The translations under genes and the position numbers were made by a program. From Vacuolonema iberomarrocanum LEGE 07170 (GTDB lineage: Bacteria; Cyanobacteriota; Cyanobacteriia; Elainellales; Elainellaceae), in contig JADEXA010000056.1 of NCBI GenBank assembly GCA_015207365.1, forward strand, positions 1-49,248: 49,248 nt of DNA, read 5' to 3'. Under the pieces are notes generated by a model. That model was given only the letters and a program-made list of their open reading frames with translations. It made no database searches and had not been told where the DNA came from. This document shows positions 34,830 to 43,846 of the stretch, piece after piece (positions within the stretch are counted from its first letter, which is position 1; each line of letters begins with the position of its first letter).

Positions 34830-34841
34830 CCGGATTTGATA

Positions 34842-35654
34842 TTAATCCGAACTTCCTTTACCAAGCTCTTGCGATCGCTGATAGGCCGCTTTGACGGCGT
34901 CGATCAGAGCATTGCGCAAGCCCGCTTTCTCTAGAGCTGCTACTCCAGCGATCGTGGTTCCGCCTGGACTCGTCACCCGGTCTTTCAGCACCGCTGGATG
35001 CAGGTCGGTGGTTTGCAATAGCTCGGCTGTACCACGCACCGTTTGCAAAGCAAGGCGTTGGGCGATCGCCCTTGGCAGCCCTGCCGCCACACCGCCATCC
35101 GCCAATGCTTCCACCACTAACGCGACAAAGGCTGGCCCCGACCCTGAAACGCCCGTCACTGCATCCATCAGGGATTCAGTGACTTGCACCACATCTCCGA
35201 CAGCGGCAAACAATTGCTGAGCTACTTCCATATGTTCAGCCGTGGCCTGGGTGCCAGCGGCGATCGCCGTCATTCCGGCACCCACCGTCGCTGGCGTATT
35301 GGGCATCGCCCGAATCATCGGTTGCCCCTCGAAACTCGCTTCCAGAGCTTGTAGGGGCACCCCTGCCATAATCGACACCACGAGCTGTTCTGGCTTCTGG
35401 GGCGAAAGCGTCGCCGCCACTGTCGGGAAAATCTGTGGTTTGACGGCCAGTAGCAACACATCCGAGGCCTCTAGCACAGCCTGATTGTCAGCGATCGCCG
35501 TTATCCCATAGGTTTGTTGCAACAGCTCACGTCGGGCAGCGGTCGGCTCTCCCACCCGAATCGCATCGGCAGCATAGGTTCCCTGGGCAACCAAGCGAGA
35601 GAGCAACGCCTCCCCCATCACACCGCCGCCAATAATCCCCAACTGTGTCGCCAT
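34842..35654 (-). CDS. proC: Pyrroline-5-carboxylate reductase
   Basis: Last step of proline synthesis: reduces pyrroline-5-carboxylate with NAD(P)H. ATG 35654 with AAGGAGAG upstream gives 270 residues. The Rossmann motif is GIIGGGVMGEALL; VLLLAVKPQ, SIMAGVPLQALE and IRAMPNTPATVGAGMTAI follow. The C-terminal dimerisation domain has the family signature TGVSGSGPAFVALVVEALADGGV and the segment VTSPGGTTIAGVAALE. It is the last gene of the pipX-pipY-sepF-proC order known in cyanobacteria. Element D1 sits just after its stop. Confidence 0.97.
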   Translation of the reverse strand: MATQLGIIGGGVMGEALLSRLVAQGTYAADAIRVGEPTAARRELLQQTYGITAIADNQAVLEASDVLLLAVKPQIFPTVAATLSPQKPEQLVVSIMAGVPLQALEASFEGQPMIRAMPNTPATVGAGMTAIAAGTQATAEHMEVAQQLFAAVGDVVQVTESLMDAVTGVSGSGPAFVALVVEALADGGVAAGLPRAIAQRLALQTVRGTAELLQTTDLHPAVLKDRVTSPGGTTIAGVAALEKAGLRNALIDAVKAAYQRSQELGKGSSD

Positions 35655-35814
35655 TTCGTCTCTCCTTATGCGTGCGATCGCCTCACTCCAGCCCCCAGCC
35701 AACCTAGCGAGGCTCGATCGATGAGGAGATTTGAGGGAACGATACTATGGCCTGAGCACTTTTGCTACGGGCAAACGCTCACTTTACCTAGTCTTACGCA
35801 TCGTGGTTAGGCCA

Positions 35815-35891
35815 GATCATTGTTTGAAAACTTCGCAGTGCAAGGCTTTCAAACAATGATTGAGTTTTACCCAAAGGCATAGTGCCATAGA
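35815..35891 (+). repeat. Hairpin repeat family E copy 5 (E5)
   Basis: ATCATTGTTTGAAA / TTTCAAACAATGAT outer arms around a partly mismatched centre. The right flank, GAGTTTTACCCAAAGGCATAG, matches E3. The left end is lost. It lies in the proC-sepF spacer, upstream of proC. Confidence 0.72.
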
Positions 35892-36258
35892 GGTGGCGAT
35901 CGCCCAATTCCCTGTCCTCGCTGGCAATCCTTTGGCTTCTCCGTTGTGAGTGAATGGATTGATAGACTCGTCTCGTTCACTAGAAAGCGGAAAAAGCCCT
36001 GACAGAGGATGCATCACCATCTGCCAGAGCTGTATAAATCCCTGTCTAAAACTTGTCTAAAGCTGATTCAACGGACGAAACAGAAATTGCCGTTGAATAC
36101 CGACATTGTCTTTCGTACGAACATGCAACCGGACAATGAGGCCATAACTAGCGGTGGACAATGCAGTCTCCCTCGCACTATGTCAAGGTGAGCTGACGTT
36201 AGCCATCACATACTCATTCTCCAATCATGCCGCAGCCATTCCGTCGAGCTAGAGGGGT
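35892..36258. other. Spacer between sepF and repeat E5
   Basis: 367 bp without a gene. No clear terminator after sepF is seen. Confidence 0.35.
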
Positions 36259-36849
36259 CTAGGCCATGCGAGCAGCGGGCTCTGTCCAGGCTGGAGTTGG
36301 AGCCACAGGACGTGCGTTGGGGCTCATACCCATCTGCTGAGCCACATAATCTGCGACGCCAGGTTGCTGCATACTGACCTGTACACAGTTGGGCGTGAAC
36401 AGAAAAATGCTTTCGCCGATGCGTTCCTGGTGACCATCGATGGCATAGGTCCCGCCTGCAACGAAGTCAACGGCACGCTGTGCCTGGTCAGGATCCATAA
36501 TTGTCAGATTCAGAACCACTGACTTGCGTTCCCGCAACGCCAGGATGACTTGAGGCATTTCCTCAAAGGTACGGGGCTCCATCACGACAACTTCAGACAT
36601 GCCGTTGAGAGCGCTGGGCATTCCAATTACATTGCTCATGCTGCTAGTGCTCGCTGTAGGTTCGGTACCAAACACGGGGCGATCGCGAACCCGACGACGA
36701 CGGGGTTCCTCTTCTTGTACGGGCGGAGTCGTGTGCTCTTCCTGATAAAGATTCTGATATTCTTGGCCATCCATTTCGTCGTACTCATATTCATATTCGA
36801 CGGGTTCGTTGAGACCGACAAAGTCTCTCAGCTTGGTGAAGATACTCAC
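36259..36849 (-). CDS. sepF: Cell division protein SepF
   Basis: Links FtsZ to the membrane and supports Z-ring assembly. GTG at 36849 is chosen (196 residues, VSIFTKLRDFVGLNEPVEY) because GGAG lies eight bases upstream; a GTG three codons earlier has no room for a ribosome site. The N-terminal amphipathic helix is the membrane anchor, followed by an acidic, basic and Ser-rich linker (about 20-85). The conserved SepF domain (about 85-165) reads EVVVMEPRTFEEMPQVI, ALRERKSVVLNLTIMD, DFVAGGTYAIDGH and IGESIFLFTPNCV. The C-terminal tail is Pro/Ala-rich. It belongs to the pipX-pipY-sepF-proC gene order. Confidence 0.95.
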   Translation of the reverse strand: MSIFTKLRDFVGLNEPVEYEYEYDEMDGQEYQNLYQEEHTTPPVQEEEPRRRRVRDRPVFGTEPTASTSSMSNVIGMPSALNGMSEVVVMEPRTFEEMPQVILALRERKSVVLNLTIMDPDQAQRAVDFVAGGTYAIDGHQERIGESIFLFTPNCVQVSMQQPGVADYVAQQMGMSPNARPVAPTPAWTEPAARMA

Positions 36850-37744
36850 AGTACACACTCCATTTTCAACAAGTTTTACGACAGGTTTCTCAATTCAAAG
36901 CAAATTCGATCACGCGCCATCGGATAGGAACCAACCATCATTCCAACTATCAACCAAACAAATCCCGCTCTTTGTACACCCATTTCAATCGGACATGATC
37001 GGGTTTAACAGAAAATTAAGGGTTGGAACGGCTGATTGAAAAATTCAAGCACATTAGATATTGAACTTGATTTGATTCCACAGTATACATCAAATTCCAA
37101 AAGTCAATACTTTTCTTTGATCTTGGTTGATCAAAATCACAACAAGGCGAGATAAAACCAGGGGATGAATTAACAGTCTCCTGTGGCTTGATCGGCCAAT
37201 CAAGATCGATCAATGGAGCAAGCCTAGCCATTGCTGGCTAATCGTTCTGGAGAAAGGGATTTGAGGCTTCCTCAAGACATAAGAGAACCTGATCGCCACT
37301 CGATGATCACATCGTAATTGAATGATCATTCCGAATCATTGGGGGTCACTGTTAATAATTTGTGATCGAACGATCCTTTCTACGGATGGCTATCGGTTTC
37401 ATAACAGCGATCGCTATCCGTCAAGTGTCGATCAATCCCTCATTTAAACTTGACTTGCTTCCCGGATCGAAAAAAGTTTTCCACAGCAAAGGCATCGCTA
37501 ACCCAATAGAAAGCGATGAGGCGACAGACAGAGACAATGGCTCTACCGCCGACAACTGCGAACGCTATCAAACCGCATTTCTCCAAAGCTGTCAAGCCCC
37601 ATCTCCGAGCTTTTTAAAATCAGGACAAAAATTGCTCTGGAGGGCGGCCAGTCGCCCCAGAAGGCCGCTGTCCAATGGCTTAGAGAGACCAATCAGCCAC
37701 TATTCTGGGCAACTTGGAGAGGTGATCGAGGGGCAGCGAAGCCA
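36850..37744. other. Long spacer between pipY and sepF
   Basis: 895 bp that separates two genes usually close together, so sepF likely has its own promoter here. The part at 37115-37365 is rich in TGATC and GATCA words, including the palindrome AATGATCATT at 37319-37328. No gene is supported. Confidence 0.45.
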
Positions 37745-38440
37745 CTATGGCTGGGGATGTTGTGGTGGGCGATCGCCAAACAACACCCGTCCCAAACGCA
37801 CCATCGTTGCCCCAGCCTGAATCGCTAAGCCATAATCTCCAGACATTCCCATCGACAGCTCCTTCATCCGGATCGTCTGGAGGGCGGTTTGGTCAAGCTG
37901 AGCCGCAAATTCTTTGGCCTCGGAAAAAAGCGCTAGGATTTCGTCCTCCGACAGGCCAAGGGGTGGAATTGTCATCAACCCAACAATGTTGAGGTGGTGC
38001 AATTGGTCGAGTTCGGGCAAATCGGCAAGGAGTTGAGGCGCATCCCAGCCATATTTGTTGGGGTCAGACGCAAACTTAACTTGGAGGCAGGCCTGGGGCG
38101 GAGTGGGGCGATCGCTTGCCAGGGTATTCAGTCGTCGCGCCAGCTTCAAGCTATCGACCGAATGAATCCAGTCAAACAACTCTAGAGCTCTGGCCGCTTT
38201 GTTACTTTGCAGATGCCCAATGAGATGCCAGGTAATGTCGGACAAATCTTGGAGTTGGTATTGTTTTTCTTCGGCTTCTTGGATCCGACTTTCGCCAAAA
38301 TCTCGCACCCCAGCGGCGTAGGCAGCTCGCATCGCCTCAACAGACACTTGCTTGGAGACGGCAATTAGCCGCACATGGGGCGGAATGGTTTCACGGATGG
38401 TGGCGATCCGTTGGGCGATCGCATCGAAAACACCTGTCAT
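37745..38440 (-). CDS. pipY: PLP homeostasis protein, YggS/PROSC family (PipY)
   Basis: Binds pyridoxal phosphate and helps control the free PLP pool and amino acid balance; no catalytic reaction is established. 231 residues from ATG 38440. A single alanine-racemase-like barrel: the PLP lysine is Lys30 in RLIAVSKQ; FGESRIQEAEEK, WHLIGHLQSNKA, IHSVDSLKLARRL, LMTIPP, LSMGMSGDYGLAIQAGATMVRLGRVLFG (phosphate-binding region) are diagnostic. In Synechococcus elongatus pipY forms an operon with pipX, and the same order occurs here with a 110-bp gap. Confidence 0.95.
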   Translation of the reverse strand: MTGVFDAIAQRIATIRETIPPHVRLIAVSKQVSVEAMRAAYAAGVRDFGESRIQEAEEKQYQLQDLSDITWHLIGHLQSNKAARALELFDWIHSVDSLKLARRLNTLASDRPTPPQACLQVKFASDPNKYGWDAPQLLADLPELDQLHHLNIVGLMTIPPLGLSEDEILALFSEAKEFAAQLDQTALQTIRMKELSMGMSGDYGLAIQAGATMVRLGRVLFGDRPPQHPQP

Positions 38441-38550
38441 ACTGAGCCTCTTGGCATGGTTTGCCCTGGCTCTATGCTAGTCCAGATCTGGCCTATCAAT
38501 CGCGTGCAAGAGCAGGGGATCGCTGCGGGTGAGCGATCGCGCTGGAGCCA

Positions 38551-38820
38551 TTACTGAAACGTTTGCTGATAGGTTTTCTGAACCTTTTGAAATTCTTCGG
38601 ATTGCCCAAAGCGCCGGAGGCTTCGCAAGCGACCTTCGAGCAACAACCGCGCATCGGCACGGCTCACTGGGTCAAACTGAATCCCCTGGTTGCCCACGGT
38701 TACGACAAAAAACAAGCGCTGTGCATAGAGGGTGGAGAATAGTTCTTGACCATTTTCCAGCACACACACCCGATAGAGCAATCCAAATGTGGGGTGATTG
38801 AGATAGGCTTCGGTCGTCAT
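38551..38820 (-). CDS. pipX: PII-interacting protein PipX
   Basis: Small co-activator that shuttles between PII (GlnB) and the nitrogen regulator NtcA according to 2-oxoglutarate and ADP/ATP. 89 residues from ATG 38820, selected by homology with the family start (xxExYLNHPTFGLLY). The frame is open further upstream and another ATG exists at 38874, without a ribosome site. The Tudor-like/KOW-like N-terminal part reads YLNHPTFGLLYRV, ELFSTLYAQRLFFVV, then GIQFDPVSRADARLLLEGRLRSLRR, followed by two C-terminal helices ending YQQTFQ. It is the first gene of the cluster with pipY, sepF and proC. Confidence 0.95.
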   Translation of the reverse strand: MTTEAYLNHPTFGLLYRVCVLENGQELFSTLYAQRLFFVVTVGNQGIQFDPVSRADARLLLEGRLRSLRRFGQSEEFQKVQKTYQQTFQ

Positions 38821-39419
38821 CTGAGAAGGCTTTGCCTTTTGTGTTGCAGAACGAGGAAGGTGAACCGTTTTCATGAGTATTGATGAAATAATGGGAGCTT
38901 TTGAACCTCTGGCAACAGAACTGATGGCTTGCCTATCGGCAATTTGGCCTGCACCTGGGGTAGCAGGCAACATTTCATCAGGTTCTCCTTCTGCGTTTAT
39001 CCCCAAATTGTCCTATCCTCTCACTGCATTGGCTCAAGTGTGCATTTACTTAAATAAATGAACTTGCCTGTGCTGTCATATCCCTATAAACGGGCATGGA
39101 CAAGCACCATGCATCGTAAAGTGGATAGGCGAAAGATACCCTGGCCTTATGAAAAAAATTCTAAAAGGACCAGCGCCGAATACCTATGAAGAAAAATCCT
39201 TCTCCAGGTTCGTTAGCCAGAGGGATGTACAATGCCGCACGACTGTGCTGTAGTATTACTCTACGTTAGTTTGTATCATAGCGCTACAAAAACAATTTTT
39301 TCCTCTTTATTATTTGTATTTGATAGGAAATCGATTAACGTTCCTCATTGCTTCCTCAGATTTTTTTTGGGATCAGGCTGATTTTGCCTCCCCCCTCCAT
39401 CAGAATGCAGGGGACGACC
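38821..39419. other. Spacer upstream of pipX
   Basis: About 0.6 kb containing the pipX promoter and the 3' side of the EcfT gene. I could not find a clear NtcA box. No gene or hairpin repeat is supported. It contains an AT-rich stretch at about 39285-39370. Confidence 0.4.
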
Positions 39420-40334
39420 TCATCCATGCAGGGTGTTGCCCCAGATCAAGCGGGCAGAGAGGAAAGCGATCGCCCCGACGAGCACAACCCAGTCGGCTTT
39501 CCGCATCCGAAATTGATACCATCGCATCCGGTAGGCATCGGGTGAGGTAAACCCGCGCACCTGCATCGCACTGGCGGTTTGTTCGGCACGCACCAGTAAG
39601 TTATCGACCATCTGGGTGGCCACGGTGAGCCAAACCTGGCTGGAGTTGCGGAGGCCCAGTTTTTTCCAGTTGATGGCACGCGTACGGACAGAGCGCACCA
39701 AATTTTGCACTTCCTCGAGCACCAACGGGATAAAGCGCAGCGCCAGGGTAAGTGTTAGCACCAATTCTGACACAGGCACTCGCAACCGCCGCAGCGGGCG
39801 CATGAGCTGCTCTAGGCTGGCGGTGATTTCTTCGGGGGCGGTCGTCAGCAAAAACAAATTGGTGCTGGCCAAAAACACAAACACCAGCGTGCTTACGCGA
39901 ATAGCCAGATCGAGCGATCGCCGCGTAATCCGAAAAATACCTTCGTTAAACAGCACATATTCATACCCGGTTGGCTGCGGAAGTACCTCAGGATCCGTGT
40001 CAGGTAGCGTCAGCGCCAGATCATCGAGCGGCAGGCGAGGTTGGTGACTCACATTGACGCCATCGGGCGCAAATACAGTAATGGCAAACATGACGAGGCT
40101 AAATAGCGCAACTAACCCCACTTGCTTCCGCCATATCCGAAATGGCAAACGCGTGCTCACGATGAGCAAGAGCAACCACCCCACCAGAGACAGTCGCCAG
40201 ATCGGGTTGGCGCCGATGGGTGTAACCAAAAACATCATCAACCAGGCTAGCTTGACTCGCGGATCTAAACTGTGCAGCCAGGTGGTTGGTTTTTCAAGGT
40301 ATAGTCCAATCGGGAGCGATCGCAACAGATCCAT
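39420..40334 (-). CDS. EcfT/CbiQ-type transmembrane component of an ECF transporter
   Basis: 304 residues, with about five or six hydrophobic helices. The N-terminal SLPIGLYLEKPTTWLHSLDPRVKL and WLMMFLVTPIG are typical of CbiQ/EcfT. The cytoplasmic coupling region shows ALRFIPLVLEEVQNLVRSVRTRAI and TASAMQVRGF, matching the two Ala-Arg-Gly-like coupling motifs in degenerate form. ECF transporters import vitamins or metals with two ATPases and a substrate-binding S subunit; none of these is in the window, so the substrate is unknown. It lies 78 bp after der on the same strand, and a CbiQ-like gene between der and pipX is, from memory, common in cyanobacteria. Confidence 0.88.
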   Translation of the reverse strand: MDLLRSLPIGLYLEKPTTWLHSLDPRVKLAWLMMFLVTPIGANPIWRLSLVGWLLLLIVSTRLPFRIWRKQVGLVALFSLVMFAITVFAPDGVNVSHQPRLPLDDLALTLPDTDPEVLPQPTGYEYVLFNEGIFRITRRSLDLAIRVSTLVFVFLASTNLFLLTTAPEEITASLEQLMRPLRRLRVPVSELVLTLTLALRFIPLVLEEVQNLVRSVRTRAINWKKLGLRNSSQVWLTVATQMVDNLLVRAEQTASAMQVRGFTSPDAYRMRWYQFRMRKADWVVLVGAIAFLSARLIWGNTLHG

Positions 40335-40412
40335 GCCAGTTCAGGAGGTGAGGGTTGAGCGTGTCAATGGTTAGATAATGCAGGGCAAATCCTCGGTCAT
40401 CGCTATCCGAGA

Positions 40413-41774
40413 TCACACCTTAGTCGCACGGTTGGCGGTGGTTCGTTCCATATCACGCACTTTTTTGCCGCGCCACATCAAGCGAATTGGCGTTCCGGCA
40501 AACCCAAGGCTCTGGCGAATCTGGCGCTCGATATAGCGGCGATAGTTATCGCCAAACAACTTGGGATCATTGACGAAGAGGGCGATCGCCGGGGGAGCAG
40601 TAGCCACCTGCGTACCATAGTAAATCTTGCCCTGTTTGCCCTGGCGGTTGGTTGGGGGGGTATGCCACGCCAGCGCTTCTTCCAGCACTTCATTGATCAC
40701 AGCGGTAGAGACGCGCCGCTTGTGCTGCTCGGCTACAGTGTCGACCAGGTCAAGGATTTTGGGAACCCGTTGCCGCGTGTGGGCACTGACAAAAATCATC
40801 GGTGCCCAGTGGATAAAGTTCAGGCGATCGCCCGCCTGCTTTTCGTAGTCATAAATGCTGTAGGAATCCTTCTCCACGGCATCCCACTTGTTCACCACCA
40901 CGACACAGGCACAGCCATCATCGGCAACGCGTCCGGCCAATTTCTGATCCTGTTCTGTCACCCCATCCAGCGCATCGATCACCAACAGCACCACATCCGC
41001 GCGTCGAATGGCCTTGAACGCACGGTTGATGCCAAAAAATTCGGGGCCATATTCCACATTTTTCTTTTTGCGGATACCGGCGGTATCGATCAGGCGATAG
41101 CGTTTATCCTGGCGCTCTACCAGCATGTCGATGGTGTCGCGGGTTGTGCCCGAAACGGAGCTAACAATTGCCCGTTCCTCTCCCACAAAGGCATTGAGTA
41201 AGCTGGATTTGCCCACATTCGGACGCCCCACAATCGCCACCCCGATCGCCTCGTCGGCTTCAATCGCTTCCGTTGGTGGCAGCCGATCCACCACTTGATC
41301 CAGCAAGTCGCCTGTACCGTTGCCGTGAATCCCAGACACCGGGAACGGTTCGCCCAATCCGAGCTGCCAGAATTCTGCCGCCTGTATCAGTCCTTTCTCC
41401 GCAGACTCACATTTATTAACCGCCAAGAGGACAGGAACAGACTGTTCACGCAACCACTGAGCGATCGCCTCATCCGCTGCGCTCAATCCTGCCATCCCAT
41501 CAACCACGAAGATGGCGACCTTTGCCTCGGCCAGCGCCAACGACGCTTGCTGACGGATGTGGGGCAAAAACTCAGAATCATCGTCGAAGAGCAAGCCCCC
41601 CGTGTCGACCACCTGGAAATCACGATCGCGCCAGAAGGCATCCCGATAGGTGCGATCGCGCGTTACCCCTGGCTCATCATGCACAATCGCATCCCGCACC
41701 ACAGCGAGACGATTCACCAGGGTAGACTTGCCCACATTCGGGCGACCAACAATCGCAACAACCGGAAGACCCAT
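40413..41774 (-). CDS. der: Ribosome assembly GTPase Der (EngA)
   Basis: Tandem-G-domain GTPase needed for 50S subunit maturation. ATG 41774 gives 453 residues starting MGLPVVAIVGRPNVGKSTL; the frame continues to 41885 without family support. First G domain: GRPNVGKS, DTGGL, NKCE. Second: GRPNVGKS at about residue 183, DTAGIRKK, NKWD. The C-terminal KH-like domain (about 350-453) includes VNDPKLFGDNYRRYIERQIR and FAGTPIRLMWRGKK. A J-domain protein gene lies 135 bp upstream and the EcfT gene 78 bp downstream, all on the minus strand. Confidence 0.97.
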   Translation of the reverse strand: MGLPVVAIVGRPNVGKSTLVNRLAVVRDAIVHDEPGVTRDRTYRDAFWRDRDFQVVDTGGLLFDDDSEFLPHIRQQASLALAEAKVAIFVVDGMAGLSAADEAIAQWLREQSVPVLLAVNKCESAEKGLIQAAEFWQLGLGEPFPVSGIHGNGTGDLLDQVVDRLPPTEAIEADEAIGVAIVGRPNVGKSSLLNAFVGEERAIVSSVSGTTRDTIDMLVERQDKRYRLIDTAGIRKKKNVEYGPEFFGINRAFKAIRRADVVLLVIDALDGVTEQDQKLAGRVADDGCACVVVVNKWDAVEKDSYSIYDYEKQAGDRLNFIHWAPMIFVSAHTRQRVPKILDLVDTVAEQHKRRVSTAVINEVLEEALAWHTPPTNRQGKQGKIYYGTQVATAPPAIALFVNDPKLFGDNYRRYIERQIRQSLGFAGTPIRLMWRGKKVRDMERTTANRATKV

Positions 41775-41909
41775 AACTCGGGAACCACCCCATAGGCAGC
41801 AAACAGACAACGGATCCATTCTCGCGCAGAATTTCCCTGACGGGGGGGTGGATTCCTGGCAATCGAGCGGGTCAGGGAAATTCAAACGTTTTGCAAACCG
41901 ACTTGAGGA

Positions 41910-42608
41910 TCACCCAACACTGCTTCGCATGGCCGCCTGGGCTTCGTGGCGCAACCCATAGGCAATTCGGAAAAGTTCTTGCCCCGTATGCAAATAATGC
42001 TCGTTGTAGCTGGATGTGAAGCGTTCCAGCTCATCCACGCCATCCCCGACTTGGTTCAAGCAATAGTAAAGATGGGCCGCAACTCCGGCAACGGTGGGCG
42101 GGTTGGGCATCGAGCGGAAAGACGAATGCGCCTTTTGTAGTGACTCACGACTGTCTTCCAGATACTCTAAAAACGCCTCCATCAGTTCATCGTCGAAGGG
42201 ATCGGCGGCTAGATTGTTAATTTCTGTTTCCAGTGCGCCTAAAATCTCACAAAGGGAACGGTTGACCGGTTGATAGACGCGCAAAATCCATTTCTTGAGT
42301 TGCTCATCTTCGGTCTCGCTCCCGCGACGCTGATGATAGTGTCGTTGAGCCGTGGCGGTTCGTTCTTGCCGTCCCCCCACTGACGCCCCCATAAGATGCA
42401 TTTGGCGATCGTAGTGTCGTCGCCGTTGCGGGTCACTCAACACCTCGTAGGCCACGTTGATGGTCGCCATGCGATCGTGGGTTGCGGCATCGGGATGGCG
42501 ATCGGGATGAAAGCGTTTCACCAAATCCCGATAAGCCAACTTAATTTCTGCCTGGCTGGCTGAAGGGCTCACGGATAAGGTGTCGTAGTGGGTTGTGGAA
42601 TTGCTCAT
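41910..42608 (-). CDS. J-domain (DnaJ-like) protein
   Basis: 232 residues. The N-terminal J domain (about 6-68) has YDTLSVSPSASQAEIKLAYR, the HPD motif within KRFHPDRHPD, and ATINVAYEVLSDPQRRRHYD, so it should stimulate an Hsp70. There is no Gly/Phe region or zinc-finger domain. Residues about 95-232 form a helical domain (LKKWILRVYQPVNRSLCEIL, FLEYLEDSRESLQKAHSSF, RSMPNPPTVAGVAAHLYYCL) seen in cyanobacterial type III J proteins; its client is unknown. It probably shares a transcript with der. Confidence 0.92.
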   Translation of the reverse strand: MSNSTTHYDTLSVSPSASQAEIKLAYRDLVKRFHPDRHPDAATHDRMATINVAYEVLSDPQRRRHYDRQMHLMGASVGGRQERTATAQRHYHQRRGSETEDEQLKKWILRVYQPVNRSLCEILGALETEINNLAADPFDDELMEAFLEYLEDSRESLQKAHSSFRSMPNPPTVAGVAAHLYYCLNQVGDGVDELERFTSSYNEHYLHTGQELFRIAYGLRHEAQAAMRSSVG

Positions 42609-42726
42609 ACTTTAATTCTAAAAGTCTTAAAGCCTAGAGCGGGGTTAGATTTTGGATTTTGACCCCTGAGATTCCTCTGCACACACCGCATACCCATACC
42701 CTTCGTGCCAGCCACGGCAGTTGATG

Positions 42727-43686
42727 CTATGAAACGCCAGCCAGCGCCAGTTCTGGATCCTGAAACAGGGGCGTACTGAGATAGCGCTCCCCGAAGCTAG
42801 GCTGAATCATGACAATCAGCTTGCCTGCATTCTGGGGACGCTGGGCCAGGGCGATCGCCGCCGTCAGTGCTGCGCCACTGGAAATCCCAGAGAGCAACCC
42901 CTCTTCCCTCGCCAACCGCCGACCATTGGCGATCGCCTGATCATCGCTGACAGAGATCACTTCATCAATCAGGTCGACCTTAAGCACCTGCGGCACAAAG
43001 CCTGCACCAATCCCCTGAATTTTGTGCGGTCCCGGACGTCCTCCAGAGAGCACAGGGCTATTGGTCGGCTCAACGGCGATCGCCTGAAACCCAGGTTTTT
43101 TTTGTTTCAGCACTTCTGCAACGCCAGTCAGGGTACCCCCCGTGCCCACACCTGCCACCAGAAAATCGACCCGTCCGTCTGTATCCTCCCAAATCTCTAG
43201 CGCCGTCGTTTCCCGGTGAATTTGTGGATTTGCAGGATTACTGAACTGCTGCAACATATAGGCATTTTCGCGGCTTTCCACAAGTTGCTGCGCCCGTTGA
43301 ATACAGCCACTCATCCCCTCAATTCCCGGTGTCAGCTCTAACTCAGCCCCGTAGGCCCGGAGCATGGCCCGGCGCTCCGCACTCATCGTATCTGGCATGG
43401 TTAGGATGAGGCGATAGCCCTTTGCCGCCGCCGCCATCGCTAGCGCAATCCCCGTGTTACCGGAAGTTGGCTCTACCAAAACCGATCGCCCTGGCTCAAT
43501 TTTGCCTGCCGCTTCTGCGGCATTGATCATGCTGATCCCGATCCGGTCTTTCACCGAAGCAGAGGGATTCATGCCCTCTAGCTTCACCACAATTTCGGCC
43601 ACACATCCCTCAGTAGCGGGGATTTTGTTCAGCCGTACCATGGGAGTCCGGCCAATCAACTCGGTGATGTTGTTTGCAATTTTCAT
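42727..43686 (-). CDS. cysK: Cysteine synthase A (O-acetylserine sulfhydrylase)
   Basis: Makes cysteine from O-acetylserine and sulfide. 319 residues from ATG 43686. The PLP lysine is Lys46 in NPSASVKDRIG; VEPTSGNTGIALAMAAAAKGY is the substrate/PLP loop, MPDTMSAERRAMLRAYGAEL follows, and VAGVGTGGTLTGV binds the PLP phosphate. GISSGAALTAAI is near the C-terminus. The length and motifs fit CysK rather than cystathionine beta-synthase. It is adjacent to, and in the same direction as, an Rrf2 regulator resembling CymR, 160 bp upstream. Confidence 0.96.
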   Translation of the reverse strand: MKIANNITELIGRTPMVRLNKIPATEGCVAEIVVKLEGMNPSASVKDRIGISMINAAEAAGKIEPGRSVLVEPTSGNTGIALAMAAAAKGYRLILTMPDTMSAERRAMLRAYGAELELTPGIEGMSGCIQRAQQLVESRENAYMLQQFSNPANPQIHRETTALEIWEDTDGRVDFLVAGVGTGGTLTGVAEVLKQKKPGFQAIAVEPTNSPVLSGGRPGPHKIQGIGAGFVPQVLKVDLIDEVISVSDDQAIANGRRLAREEGLLSGISSGAALTAAIALAQRPQNAGKLIVMIQPSFGERYLSTPLFQDPELALAGVS

Positions 43687-43846
43687 AAGTCTTAGGTGTC
43701 GAGTTTCGTCAAGGGTTCATCTTGAAGGGAAACGGCAAGACAGGCATCTAGCACGATCTAGACAGTTGGGGATCATGTTCGTAGACACCCAACCGCTGAT
43801 AGGAACTGCTAGCAGCAATTGACTAACAGCCTTCTAGCGATCGGCA

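Noticed and set aside
34610..34864. 84-codon frame on the minus strand
   Set aside because: It is read entirely through hairpin elements C3 and D1 and the end of proC; a by-product of palindromic DNA.
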